The position numbers and the translations under genes were made by a program. From Phocaeicola dorei (GTDB taxonomy: Bacteria > Bacteroidota > Bacteroidia > Bacteroidales > Bacteroidaceae), in assembly GCF_013009555.1 (NCBI RefSeq), contig NZ_CP046176.1, forward strand, positions 1,209,501-1,273,500: DNA of 64,000 nt, given 5' to 3'. The stretch's first letter is position 1, and every line of letters starts with the position of its first letter. The notes beneath the pieces are model-generated. The model made no database searches, was not told the DNA's origin, and worked only from the letters and a program-made list of their open reading frames with translations. Shown piece after piece: positions 25,337 to 34,046 of the stretch.

Positions 25337-26455
25337 ATGAGAATTGGAATATTGACATTGCCTCTCCATACTAATTATGGAGGGATACTTCAAGCGTATG
25401 CGTTGCAGACGGTGTTGGAACGGATGGGGCATGAAGTTTCGGTGATAACTACACCAAATAAAGCAAAATTACCTGTCTGGAAATGGCCTTATTCTTATCC
25501 TAAACGGATGATAAGGAAATATATATTAGGTAGGAATGAGCACGTTTTTTTTGAATCGTACTATAATCGTGTATATCCGATTGTCGGTCAACATACTTTA
25601 CAATTTATAGATAAATACATTCATTATTTTGAAGTCGGAAAATTACTGGATCTTAAAGAAAATAACTTCGATGCTTTTGTGGTGGGCAGTGACCAGGTTT
25701 GGCGTCCTATGTACTATCCGACTAAAATAGAGAATGCGTATCTGGACTTTGCAAGGGACTGGAATGTCAAACGAATGGCGTATGCGGCTTCTTTTGGAAC
25801 AAGCGATTGGGAATATACTGCCGGACAGACAAGACGCTGTAGGGAATTATTACGGAAATTTGATGTGGTAAGTGTTCGTGAGGAATCGGCAGTGGAACTG
25901 TGTCGTAAGTTTTTGGGAGTAAATGCCAGCCATGTGTTAGACCCCACTATGCTTTTGGATGTTCAGGATTATGTAGATTTGGTGAAAAGGGCGGATGTTC
26001 CTAAAAGCAAAGGTACATTGTTATGCTATATCTTGGATGAGACGGAATTGATAACTGATCTGATATCACGGTTGGCCGATGAGACGGGGTTGATTCCTTT
26101 CCGTGGAAATTCACGTGTGGATGATTGGAGCGCGCCTTTGGCTGAGCGTATCCAGCCGCCGGTGGAACAATGGTTGCGAGGCTTTATGGATGCGGAACTG
26201 GTTGTTACAGATAGTTTTCATGCTTGTGTGTTTTCTATATTGTTTCATAAACCTTTTGTGGTTGTGGGAAATAAGGGCAGAGGTTTGACTAGAGTTAAAT
26301 CTTTGTTGAAAATGTTTGGATTGGAGAAGGCTTTGTATAGTTGTAATGGTAATAAAAATATAGATTTAAATTGTATAGGGATAGATTGGGAAGATGTAAA
26401 TAGAAGGTTACAGAATTTGCGTAAGCACTCTTTTAATTTGTTGAACAAAGTATAA
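25337..26455 (+). CDS. Polysaccharide pyruvyl transferase family protein
   Basis: A 372-residue cytoplasmic enzyme that adds a pyruvyl ketal from phosphoenolpyruvate to a sugar of the repeat unit. The N-terminal MRIGILTLPLHTNYGGILQA is typical of the family (NxGxxL...A), followed by VGSDQVWRP (about 117), VSVREESAVEL (about 178) and VTDSFHACVFSILFHKPFV (about 290), the conserved Ser-Phe-His block. First gene of the second half of the capsule locus, right after the cassette. In other Bacteroides loci this enzyme is commonly beside an FrhB-like gene; here that gene is in the first half, 11 kb away. Base use is intermediate between the GC-rich cassette and the AT-rich glycosyltransferase genes that follow by six bases. 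Confidence 0.9.
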   Translation: MRIGILTLPLHTNYGGILQAYALQTVLERMGHEVSVITTPNKAKLPVWKWPYSYPKRMIRKYILGRNEHVFFESYYNRVYPIVGQHTLQFIDKYIHYFEVGKLLDLKENNFDAFVVGSDQVWRPMYYPTKIENAYLDFARDWNVKRMAYAASFGTSDWEYTAGQTRRCRELLRKFDVVSVREESAVELCRKFLGVNASHVLDPTMLLDVQDYVDLVKRADVPKSKGTLLCYILDETELITDLISRLADETGLIPFRGNSRVDDWSAPLAERIQPPVEQWLRGFMDAELVVTDSFHACVFSILFHKPFVVVGNKGRGLTRVKSLLKMFGLEKALYSCNGNKNIDLNCIGIDWEDVNRRLQNLRKHSFNLLNKV

Positions 26456-26461
26456 GTTATT

Positions 26462-27439
26462 ATGAGTAGTAATCCGATAATATCAATAATAGTTCCTGTT
26501 TATAATGTGGAGCATTATCTACCTAAATGTATTGAGAGTATTTTGAATCAATCTTTTGCTGATTTTGAAGTTTGGTTGATTGATGATGGTAGTTCTGATA
26601 ACAGTGGAAAGATTTGTGATGAATATGCATGTAAGGATGCCCGTATTCGTGTGGTTCATAAGCAGAATGGAGGGGTAAATACAGCAAGAAAAATGGGGTG
26701 TAAGTTAGCACAAGGAGAATATATAGCTTTAGTAGATTCTGATGATAGTTTGCCTCCTCTAGCTTTATCCGCTTTATATGATAAAGCTAAATCTTTAAAT
26801 CTTGACGTAGTTTTGGGAAGCAGTAATGATATATGTAATGGAGTAGAAAGGAAAAATTTGAATGTAGCCGAAGGCTTGTTTGATAAGATAGGCTATGTTA
26901 AACAATTGTTGACCAACAAATGTATTATAGGTCCTGCGTGTAAAATTATTAGACGCTCATGTTTGGATGTGGAAGTTGCATTTTCTTTACCTAAAAAGAT
27001 TTTTCTTAACGAGGATTTGTTTATGAATGTCTGTATTGGTTTGCAATGTGAAAGGGTAGGCATTTTTAATGATATTATAGCATACAATTATACGGCTGAT
27101 AATTTAAATTCGATATCTCATTCGAAAACGATGTCTGAATGCGAATGGATTTATTTATTTGAAAGAATCAGAGAGCAATTAAAAAAAGTCAATTCTTGTT
27201 TTGAAAATTGTGCATCTGAATACTATGATTATATTTATTATGTGATAGGCACAAGTTTCTATAATAAGAATCGTTTGTTCAATGATACTTCTTTTATTAA
27301 ACAAATTTTGTCTGAAGATATTTATAAACATAAAGGTAAAATAAGTATATATAGAACGATTTGTAAGCATCCTTTTTTATTACCAGTGTATTCTTTCCTA
27401 AGGGACTCAATTAGAAAATTATTAAAAAAGGAAAGCTAA
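26462..27439 (+). CDS. Family 2 glycosyltransferase
   Basis: A 325-residue inverting GT-A glycosyltransferase acting on the cytoplasmic side of the inner membrane. N-terminal ISIIVPVYNVEHYLPKCIES, the nucleotide site WLIDDGSSDNSGKICDEYA and the metal site ALVDSDDSLPP (DSD, about 95) are all present. The C-terminal half, with Tyr-rich and basic segments, would bind the acceptor and cannot be assigned to a sugar. It begins six bases after the pyruvyltransferase stop and ends four bases before the next glycosyltransferase, in a tight operon. Very AT-rich, as usual for capsule glycosyltransferases. Confidence 0.93.
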   Translation: MSSNPIISIIVPVYNVEHYLPKCIESILNQSFADFEVWLIDDGSSDNSGKICDEYACKDARIRVVHKQNGGVNTARKMGCKLAQGEYIALVDSDDSLPPLALSALYDKAKSLNLDVVLGSSNDICNGVERKNLNVAEGLFDKIGYVKQLLTNKCIIGPACKIIRRSCLDVEVAFSLPKKIFLNEDLFMNVCIGLQCERVGIFNDIIAYNYTADNLNSISHSKTMSECEWIYLFERIREQLKKVNSCFENCASEYYDYIYYVIGTSFYNKNRLFNDTSFIKQILSEDIYKHKGKISIYRTICKHPFLLPVYSFLRDSIRKLLKKES

Positions 27440-27443
27440 TAAA

Positions 27444-28451
27444 ATGCAAGCAGATAACATGTATAAAGTAAGTGTTATCGTTCTTATATATAAAGTTGAA
27501 AAATATATAGAACGCTGTGCTCGCTCTTTATTCTGCCAGACAATGCAGGATATTGAATATATTTTTGTGAATGACTGTACTCCGGATCATAGTATTCAGG
27601 TATTGCAGTCTGTCATAGATGAATATCCGCAACGGAAGTCAGATATAAAAATCATTTCTCATGAAAAAAACATGGGTTCCGGTGCAGCCCGTAATACGGG
27701 GCTTGAAGCAGCCGGTGGAGAATATGTCATTTATTGCGATGGTGATGACTGGGTAGATCCTGATATGTATGAGAAACTATACATAAAAGCTCGTGAAGAC
27801 AATGCTGATATTGTGATGTGTGATTATTATGAGGAAAAACGAGGTAAACGCATCCGTTACAATCAGAATCCTTTCAGGTATAAGGGTAACATTGTGGAAC
27901 AGATGCTGGTGGGGAAGCTCCATTCCAGTGTATGGGGGGCTTTGGTTCGGAAAAGCTTGTATGAGGATAATCATATTCAGTTTCCTGTTGGGATAAGTAT
28001 GTGGGAGGATTTGTGCACTTCTGTAAGGTTGCATTGTTTCGCACATCGGGTATCGTATGTGGAAGAGGCATTTTATCATTATGCTATTTATATGAATTCT
28101 GTATCTCATCATACTACAATGAAGCAATTGGAAGATATGATTAGTGCATGTTTACTTGTTGAATCTTTTTTTAAGGAGCAAGGTATCTATTCATCATATC
28201 ATATACCCTTCTTACGTAGATGTTTTTATCTGAAAAAAGCATTTTTAGTAAATAAGAATTTAAGGAATCTCAATTTGTGGAGGGAACTGTGGCCGGAGAG
28301 TAATACATGTTTGGAGGCGTTTCAAATTAGATTTTATCATCGAATAGGGTATTATTTAGCTAATTTGGAATATTATAGATTGGCAATCGGAATAATAAAA
28401 TTTAGTGATAAAGTGGATGATTGTCTTCGAATGCTCATAGGTATAAGATAA
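27444..28451 (+). CDS. Family 2 glycosyltransferase
   Basis: A 335-residue GT-A enzyme. Motifs: KVSVIVLIYKVEKYIERCARS, IFVNDCTPDHS (the nucleotide site) and the metal site VIYCDGDDWVDPDMYEKLY (DGDD, about 96). The usual acidic pair in the acceptor half is visible at MWEDLCTSVRL (ED, about 190). Two in-frame starts exist, 27444 and 27462; the upstream one keeps the four-base spacing to the previous stop. It is followed by 116 AT-rich bases that carry only a 27-codon frame, then the polymerase-like gene. Confidence 0.93.
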   Translation: MQADNMYKVSVIVLIYKVEKYIERCARSLFCQTMQDIEYIFVNDCTPDHSIQVLQSVIDEYPQRKSDIKIISHEKNMGSGAARNTGLEAAGGEYVIYCDGDDWVDPDMYEKLYIKAREDNADIVMCDYYEEKRGKRIRYNQNPFRYKGNIVEQMLVGKLHSSVWGALVRKSLYEDNHIQFPVGISMWEDLCTSVRLHCFAHRVSYVEEAFYHYAIYMNSVSHHTTMKQLEDMISACLLVESFFKEQGIYSSYHIPFLRRCFYLKKAFLVNKNLRNLNLWRELWPESNTCLEAFQIRFYHRIGYYLANLEYYRLAIGIIKFSDKVDDCLRMLIGIR

Positions 28452-28567
28452 TATGCATATTATAGAATCGGATTTTGAAGATACCCTCTTATTTAAAATT
28501 ACAAGTGATAATTCTTTATGTATAGGTTTTATATAGCTGATTAAATTCTCAATAAAAAATAATAGAT

Positions 28568-29707
28568 ATGTCTGGAATTGACCACATATTTCTGTATTCT
28601 TTGGCTTTCTTTCTATTATTGTATTTTAGTATTAAAAACGATAAATGTCATACTAGAAAAGAGGTTTTTAAATTGTTTATTCCTTCTGCTTTGTTTTATG
28701 CACTTATTGAAGCTTTAAGATATGATAGAGGAGTTGATTATTTGCATTATAAAGATATTTATGAAGTTGGATATTTTGAGGGTACACAATTGTTATTTGA
28801 TTGTTTAAATGAGTTATTAAAAAACATTGGTTTTAGTTTTACAGGTGCTTTGTTTGTTTATGAAATAATTTTGTTATGCGGTATTTGTTTTTTAATATCT
28901 TCTTATTCTTTAAAGGAAGGCAGATGGATGTATTTCTTTGCCATTCTTTCGATGTTGGTATTACATGAAAATTTGATTCGACAATTTGTAGGGATGCCTT
29001 TTATATTTATTGCAGTCCATTTTATGTTTGAAAAGAAATGGTCGAAAATGATAATAGCTTTGTTATGTGCAAATCTAATTCATTCAGGTACTATTTTTGC
29101 ATTTCCGTTTATTGCTTTTTCCTATTATTTTTTTCATTTAAAAATTAAAGCTGAGATTGCTTTATTGTTACTAAGTGTTTCTTATTATTTGTTGAATATA
29201 GATGTTGGATCTTTATTCTCAGAGGTATTGCAGAGAATAAATTTTGGAGTTTTGCTCTTTTCTGATCATTTATTGCACTATGTAGAAGAGTCTGATCGTT
29301 GGTTGGGTGCGGATTCTATTCTTGAAGGTGCTCAACAATCTATAATAACCAAATCTTTTCAATTTATATTTGAATGCTCAATTATTATGTCATCATATAT
29401 AGCACTTTGTTTACGTCAAGAACAAAAAGTTCAATGTTTTTATAATATTATGGTTTTTGCATTTTTTATGTGTCGATTGGTGCATGGATATGAAATATTG
29501 GCTAGAATGTTTGGGCAATTATATATATATTGGTTTATACCTTTTGGATATTCTCTTTATATTTTTTCAAAAAATCAGGTTGCCTTACGCTCAAAAGGGT
29601 ATTTAGGATTGATGCGAGGATGTATAATCATTGCTTGTTCTTATTTATGTCTATATTGGGGACGTTTTATTTATTTAAATCCTGAGGCTGTTTTTATTTG
29701 GAATTGA
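28568..29707 (+). CDS. EpsG/Wzy-like polysaccharide polymerase
   Basis: A 379-residue polytopic membrane protein with about ten hydrophobic segments. The EpsG-family signature RYDRGVDYLHYKDIYE lies near residue 48-63 in the loop after helix 2 (family form R-G-x-D-Y-x-x-Y). Such proteins join repeat units on the periplasmic side in the Wzx/Wzy route. It is the only polymerase candidate in the locus and would work with the flippase at 15045-16580. Very AT-rich. Its end overlaps the open frame of the next gene, whose likely ATG is at 29716. Confidence 0.85.
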   Translation: MSGIDHIFLYSLAFFLLLYFSIKNDKCHTRKEVFKLFIPSALFYALIEALRYDRGVDYLHYKDIYEVGYFEGTQLLFDCLNELLKNIGFSFTGALFVYEIILLCGICFLISSYSLKEGRWMYFFAILSMLVLHENLIRQFVGMPFIFIAVHFMFEKKWSKMIIALLCANLIHSGTIFAFPFIAFSYYFFHLKIKAEIALLLLSVSYYLLNIDVGSLFSEVLQRINFGVLLFSDHLLHYVEESDRWLGADSILEGAQQSIITKSFQFIFECSIIMSSYIALCLRQEQKVQCFYNIMVFAFFMCRLVHGYEILARMFGQLYIYWFIPFGYSLYIFSKNQVALRSKGYLGLMRGCIIIACSYLCLYWGRFIYLNPEAVFIWN

Positions 29708-29715
29708 GTATTGGA

Positions 29716-30693
29716 ATGAAAAAAATATCACTAATAGTCCCAGTTTATAATGTTGAGGATTTTGTGGCTCGATGTCTTAATAGTCTTCTAGAACAAAATA
29801 TGTCTTATGAAGATTATGAAATTATTATTGTTAATGATGGCTCTACTGACAGTTCATTGGAAATTATACAACCATATTTAGAAAAATATCCTAATTGCAA
29901 ACTTATTGATAAACCCAATGGAGGTTTGAGTTCTGCGAGAAATGCAGGCCTTAATGTCGCTTTAGGAGAATATATTTGGTTTGTAGATTCTGATGATTTT
30001 ATAATGCCCAATTTGTTAGATGATTTGTATAAGGAATGTTCTTCAAATGATTTGGATGTTTTATGGATGGAATGGCGTAGGGTTAGTGAATTAGGGATAG
30101 AATTACCTCAGTTTTATTGTACGTATAGAAATAAAATATCACATGTAATAAATGGTGTACAATTTATGGAACAAGTTTGTTCTACATATTTATTTGCATG
30201 GGCTTTTCTTTACAAGAGATGTTTTTTACAGAAAAATTCCTTTTTATTTATGGAGGGAATACTTTATGAAGATGTGGAATTTAATACACGTGTATTTCCA
30301 TTGATTAACAGAATTAAAATTTATAGTAGAATCTGCTATAATTATACATGTCGACATGGGTCTATTTTAAACTCTATAAGCGAGAAAAGAATTGAAGATC
30401 TTATTTTTGTTTGTTTTCGCGTACATGATATGTTTCTTCAAACTCCATATAAATTTTATAAAAGGATATTATCAGATTCTATAATTAGTATATTTTTATT
30501 ACTTGAAACATCGAATTCGAGAAAGTTGAAGAATATTTTCTTTGAACAAATGAAAACACGTAATATTAGGACTATAATATATACAGGGACATTGATTAGA
30601 AAATTATTGTGTTTTACTTTTAATTTATCTCCTCGTTTGTGCTCACATGTAGTTCACTTTATGCTTGTAATTCGTAAATTTTTAAAAAGATGA
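29716..30693 (+). CDS. Family 2 glycosyltransferase
   Basis: A 325-residue GT-A enzyme. The frame is open back to 29698, but that would overlap the polymerase gene; ATG 29716 gives the standard start MKKISLIVPVYNVEDFVARC. Motifs: IIIVNDGSTDSSLEII, and the metal site WFVDSDDFIMPNLLDDLY (DSD, about 90). An ED pair at LYEDVEFNTRV (about 190) fits the catalytic base. It overlaps the next gene by four bases (ATGA-type), so the two are translationally coupled. Confidence 0.93.
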   Translation: MKKISLIVPVYNVEDFVARCLNSLLEQNMSYEDYEIIIVNDGSTDSSLEIIQPYLEKYPNCKLIDKPNGGLSSARNAGLNVALGEYIWFVDSDDFIMPNLLDDLYKECSSNDLDVLWMEWRRVSELGIELPQFYCTYRNKISHVINGVQFMEQVCSTYLFAWAFLYKRCFLQKNSFLFMEGILYEDVEFNTRVFPLINRIKIYSRICYNYTCRHGSILNSISEKRIEDLIFVCFRVHDMFLQTPYKFYKRILSDSIISIFLLLETSNSRKLKNIFFEQMKTRNIRTIIYTGTLIRKLLCFTFNLSPRLCSHVVHFMLVIRKFLKR

Positions 30694-31727
30694 ATCATAT
30701 TTATCAATGGAATAAAAAATCGTCTCCATATAATTCTTTAAATATCTATGCTAAATACTTAGGTACTCTAATTGAAAAAATATGGGGAATTGAGTCTACT
30801 TATATTTATCCGGATACAGATAATTATATAGATATTATAAAAGAGGCTACTCAAGAAAAATCTACATCTATTATCTTTTGGCATTATGGTGTTTTTGATC
30901 CTAACATAAAATATATAGAGGATTATTCCAAAGTTGTGTTTATATACCATAATATAACTCCTGCTAAATATTTTTGGTTGACTAATCCTCTTTCATCGTT
31001 ACGTGCAATAGGAACATATATCCAACTTTTACTATTACCTCGAAAAGCAAATTGGATTACGGTGAGTGATTTTAATAGAATTTGTTTAAAGCCTTTTGGC
31101 TTTAAAAGAATAGAAAGTTGTCCATTGATACCTTACAATGTTAGCGATAGAAAATACTCTAAAAATACGGAGTGTACTCTTTTGTATGTAGGTCGAATAA
31201 TAGAAAATAAAAATTGTATAAATCTGCTTTTGTATATAAAACGTTTAGCTAAAATGTACAATAAAACAATACGGTTTATTATAGTTGGAGAATGTACGAC
31301 TAGCAATTTTTATAAAATATATTTTCAAAAAGTATTGGGAGAACTTCAAAAAATAGATAATTTGAAATTAGAATGGATTGCTAATGTTGATACTGAAAAA
31401 TTACATGAGTTATATCAATCGTGTTGGTTATATGTCTCAACATCATTGCATGAGGGGTTAGGTATGCCGGTTTGTGAAGCCATATTACACGGAACACCTG
31501 CAATATATATGGAATGTGGTGGACAAGAAAGTGTTTTAAATTCGTTGGGTATGATTCCATTGGGGAATAGTAATAAATTTGCGGATAAAGTATTAGAATT
31601 AATATCTGATGAAAATAAAAGGAATTCTCTGTTAGAGGCTCAGATTAGTGAATTAAAAAAGAAAGATTGGCCTAAATCACGGGCTATTGTTTCTGAAGTA
31701 TATGGAAAGTATATAATATCAGATTAA
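30690..31727 (+). CDS. Family 4 glycosyltransferase
   Basis: A 345-residue retaining GT-B glycosyltransferase. The C-terminal Rossmann domain starts with TLLYVGRIIENKNCINLLL (about 170) and the nucleotide-sugar block has the E-x7-E motif in HEGLGMPVCEAILHGTPAIY (about 255). The N-terminal half carries FIYHNITPAKYFW, an acceptor-side loop of the mannosyl/rhamnosyl-transferase type. Last of the AT-rich glycosyltransferase run. It is followed by 56 bases and a gene on the opposite strand. Confidence 0.92.
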   Translation: MNHIYQWNKKSSPYNSLNIYAKYLGTLIEKIWGIESTYIYPDTDNYIDIIKEATQEKSTSIIFWHYGVFDPNIKYIEDYSKVVFIYHNITPAKYFWLTNPLSSLRAIGTYIQLLLLPRKANWITVSDFNRICLKPFGFKRIESCPLIPYNVSDRKYSKNTECTLLYVGRIIENKNCINLLLYIKRLAKMYNKTIRFIIVGECTTSNFYKIYFQKVLGELQKIDNLKLEWIANVDTEKLHELYQSCWLYVSTSLHEGLGMPVCEAILHGTPAIYMECGGQESVLNSLGMIPLGNSNKFADKVLELISDENKRNSLLEAQISELKKKDWPKSRAIVSEVYGKYIISD

Positions 31728-31783
31728 GTTTTTAGACGAAAAATCTACTTCTATTTATGCCATGAATGGTATTGATTATAAGT

Positions 31784-32101
31784 CTATTTTCTTGAAGTTA
31801 ACTTGTAAACAGTTACTATCTCTTTTGCAATCTCACTCCAGCATTCTTTGTCCAGCATAAAGTAAGGAATACTTTCCGCTTCATCTTCCATCCGCACGAA
31901 CAAGTGCCGCATAGAGTCCGACGGGGCATATTCGTAAAACTCCAGTTTCTCTACCCGGTATCCTTTTGCACGGACTTGGACAATCACTTTTTGCAGTTCC
32001 TTGTCGGACAGGCTTCTGCCTATCTCGTAAAGAGAACGCAAATGATCGCTGTCTCCATAGAGGTGGTCATGAATAGATGGAAATTCTGTAAATTGGCTCA
32101 T
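31784..32101 (-). CDS. Hypothetical protein, 105 residues, opposite strand within the capsule locus
   Basis: A small soluble protein (start MSQFTEFPSIHDHLYGDSDH) with helices and a strand pair. It does not match UpxZ or any family I recognise. GC content is higher than in the glycosyltransferase genes beside it and like the WecG-type gene that follows. It is the only minus-strand gene in the second half of the locus and could be a small regulator or an older chromosomal gene at the locus edge. The 54-base gap to the next gene holds both divergent promoters. Confidence 0.55.
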   Translation of the reverse strand: MSQFTEFPSIHDHLYGDSDHLRSLYEIGRSLSDKELQKVIVQVRAKGYRVEKLEFYEYAPSDSMRHLFVRMEDEAESIPYFMLDKECWSEIAKEIVTVYKLTSRK

Positions 32102-32155
32102 GGTATTCGTTGTTGGGTCACAAAAATAATATAATATTTTAGAACTACAATATTC

Positions 32156-32872
32156 ATGTTATTGAAGTTAAAAAACGTATCCCTGGTGGAGAACCGCCAA
32201 GGGTTGGCTGCTTTGCCGGAAGGCAAGCTCCTGATCAATACTATCAACGCCCATTCCTACAACACCGCCCAGAAAGACAGGCTCTTTGCTGAAGCTTTGC
32301 AGCAGGGGGATGTGTTAATCCCCGATGGGGTAAGTATCGTCAAGGCGTGCCGTTGGTTGGATGCAAGATCCAAACCCACAGAGCGCATTGCCGGCTGGAA
32401 TCTGTTCGAGTTCGAGATGAACAAGCTGGACCGGACCGGAGGGAAATGTTTTTTCATGGGCAGCAGTGAAAAAGTATTGGCATTGATAAAGCGGCGTGTA
32501 AAGGTGGATTATCCTAACATCGAAGTGGAAACCTATTCGCCACCCTATAAGCCGGAGTTTTCGGAAGAGGACAATCGGGCGATAGTTGAAGCTATCAACA
32601 AGGCAAATCCTGATTTGCTCTGGATAGGGATGACTGCCCCCAAGCAGGAGAAATGGGCGTACACGCATTGGCATGAATTAAAAATCCATTGCCATTGCGG
32701 AACGATAGGTGCTGTTTTCGATTTCTATGCCGGAACGGTAAAGCGTGCTCCCACCTGGTGGCAGAGACATTCTCTGGAATGGTGCTACCGGTTGTTGAAA
32801 GAACCTCGCCGGATGTGGAAACGTTACATTATCGGCAATCTGTTGTTCATGTGGAATATATGTAAGGAGTAG
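32156..32872 (+). CDS. WecG/TagA/CpsF family glycosyltransferase
   Basis: A 238-residue GT26 enzyme that adds the second sugar to an undecaprenyl-diphosphate-linked sugar. Conserved parts: NTINAHSYNTAQKD (about 29), VLIPDGVSIVKACRW (about 55), the ERIAGWNLFE block (about 80), WIGMTAPKQEKW (about 158), and the C-terminal GAVFDFYAGTVKRAPTWWQR. It would need an acceptor made by a first-sugar transferase, which is not found in this window. GC content is higher than in the glycosyltransferase run. The outer-membrane protein gene follows four bases on. Confidence 0.92.
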   Translation: MLLKLKNVSLVENRQGLAALPEGKLLINTINAHSYNTAQKDRLFAEALQQGDVLIPDGVSIVKACRWLDARSKPTERIAGWNLFEFEMNKLDRTGGKCFFMGSSEKVLALIKRRVKVDYPNIEVETYSPPYKPEFSEEDNRAIVEAINKANPDLLWIGMTAPKQEKWAYTHWHELKIHCHCGTIGAVFDFYAGTVKRAPTWWQRHSLEWCYRLLKEPRRMWKRYIIGNLLFMWNICKE

Positions 32873-32876
32873 CTTG

Positions 32877-33689
32877 ATGAAAAGAATCTTATTGCTTGTT
32901 TTTCTGTGTAGTGTTTCCTTATGGGCCGATGCCCAGGCATTGCTAGGGACTACCGGACTGCTTCATGCTCCCACGGCTGATATGCAGCGTGATAAAACGT
33001 TCCTGTTTGGTGGAAACTATTTGAATACTCATCCGTTATCCACCCATTTTCGTAGTAGTGAAGTGGGGTATACCTTCAATTATTACATTAATATTACTAT
33101 TTTTCCTTGGCTGGAGGTGGCCTATATCTGTACATTGGTACATGCGGATCATGGCTTTACTTATTTCCCGGAACAGTCTTGGGGGAAATTCGCTAATCAG
33201 GACCGGGCTTTCAGTGCGCGTCTGCGTCTTTGGAAGGAAGGATGGTGGAAGGAGTGGACACCGCAAATCGTCCTTGGCCTGGACGATCCCACTTCTCATG
33301 CCGATCATGGTGGCGGTGAACTGGTGTCTGGCAATACAAGCGGTTCCAATAATTACGCGACACGCTATTATCTGGCTGTAACCAAACATCTGGATTTCCG
33401 GAACGTAGGTGAATTGGGTATTCATGCCGCATTTGTATATGGTAATGCCAAAGGTATGGAGCGTTATAAACGTCCTTCATTCGGCACAAACTTCCGTTTT
33501 GCTTTTCCCGAAACATCTATAATAAGCAAGGTTGCGAATGGCTTGAACCTGATGGCAGAGTACGATGCAAGAACTTGCAATGTGGGTTTTGAGTACAGCT
33601 TTTGGAAAGACTACATCAACGTCGTAGTAGAACTGAACCGTTGCAAATACTTCTCTGGTGGTCTTGTCTTTAAAGTCCATCTGAAATAA
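32877..33689 (+). CDS. YjbH-like outer-membrane beta-barrel protein
   Basis: A 270-residue exported protein; the start is the ATG at 32877 (an in-frame TTG lies just before it). Residues 1-20 are a signal peptide (MKRILLLVFLCSVSLWADAQA). The mature part is a series of alternating hydrophobic/aromatic strands with the YjbH opening LLGTTGLLHAPTADMQRDKTF, and ends with a strand FSGGLVFKVHLK as beta-barrels do. YjbH-like proteins are linked to exopolysaccharide export. It ends the capsule locus. No Wza-like export protein or Wzc-like chain length protein is in the window. Confidence 0.82.
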   Translation: MKRILLLVFLCSVSLWADAQALLGTTGLLHAPTADMQRDKTFLFGGNYLNTHPLSTHFRSSEVGYTFNYYINITIFPWLEVAYICTLVHADHGFTYFPEQSWGKFANQDRAFSARLRLWKEGWWKEWTPQIVLGLDDPTSHADHGGGELVSGNTSGSNNYATRYYLAVTKHLDFRNVGELGIHAAFVYGNAKGMERYKRPSFGTNFRFAFPETSIISKVANGLNLMAEYDARTCNVGFEYSFWKDYINVVVELNRCKYFSGGLVFKVHLK

Positions 33690-33751
33690 TAAAAAAGAGC
33701 ACTTGGTTAGGAAATTTCCGGTTAGATTTTGTTTCTTTAAAGTAGCGTGCC

Positions 33752-33901
33752 ATGAAGCAGCAGTCATTAAAGAAATACCCGATAAGCATACAGACTTTAG
33801 AGAAAGTCATAGAGAGAAATTATCTTTATATAGATAAGATGGACTATATTTACTGGATGGTACACGATGCTTCCAATTATTTATCATCGGTTCTGTATTA
33901 G
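33752..33901 (+). pseudogene. Remnant of an AAA-ATPase-like gene
   Basis: A 49-codon frame (KKYPISIQTLEKVIERNYLY, then IDKMDYIYWMVHDASNYLSS) that clearly matches the first residues of the Bacteroides AAA-ATPase-like/PD-(D/E)XK family, whose usual form is K-x-P-I-G-I-Q-x-F-E...Y-x-Y-V-D-K-T...I-Y-x-L-V-H. The Walker A segment FLSRPRRFGKS expected next is lost and the frame stops at 33901. So this is a decayed gene, not a working one. Confidence 0.6.
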
Positions 33902-33981
33902 ATTCAGTGGCGGAACAGTTTACGATATCAAATACAAGCCGCTGATAAAAATTAATTCATAAAGATCGAACATTTACTATA

Positions 33982-34019
33982 GGCTGTGTGCAATACTGCA
34001 TGCAGCCTTTCCCTCTTTT
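33982..34019 (+). terminator. Terminator or attenuator just upstream of the helicase gene
   Basis: GGCTGTGTGCA and TGCATGCAGCC form an 11-bp stem (two G-U pairs) with an ATAC loop, followed by TTTCCCTCTTTTG. It would end transcripts from the capsule side. It stops 27 bases before the helicase ATG, leaving no room for a normal promoter after it, so the helicase is either reached by read-through or has a promoter before the hairpin. Confidence 0.6.
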
Positions 34020-34046
34020 GTTGCCGGTGGCGACCGGCATCCGCCT

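Noticed and set aside
28452..28567. A 27-codon frame between the second glycosyltransferase and the polymerase gene
   Set aside because: Too short, AT-rich and without a recognisable match; such frames arise by chance in this composition.
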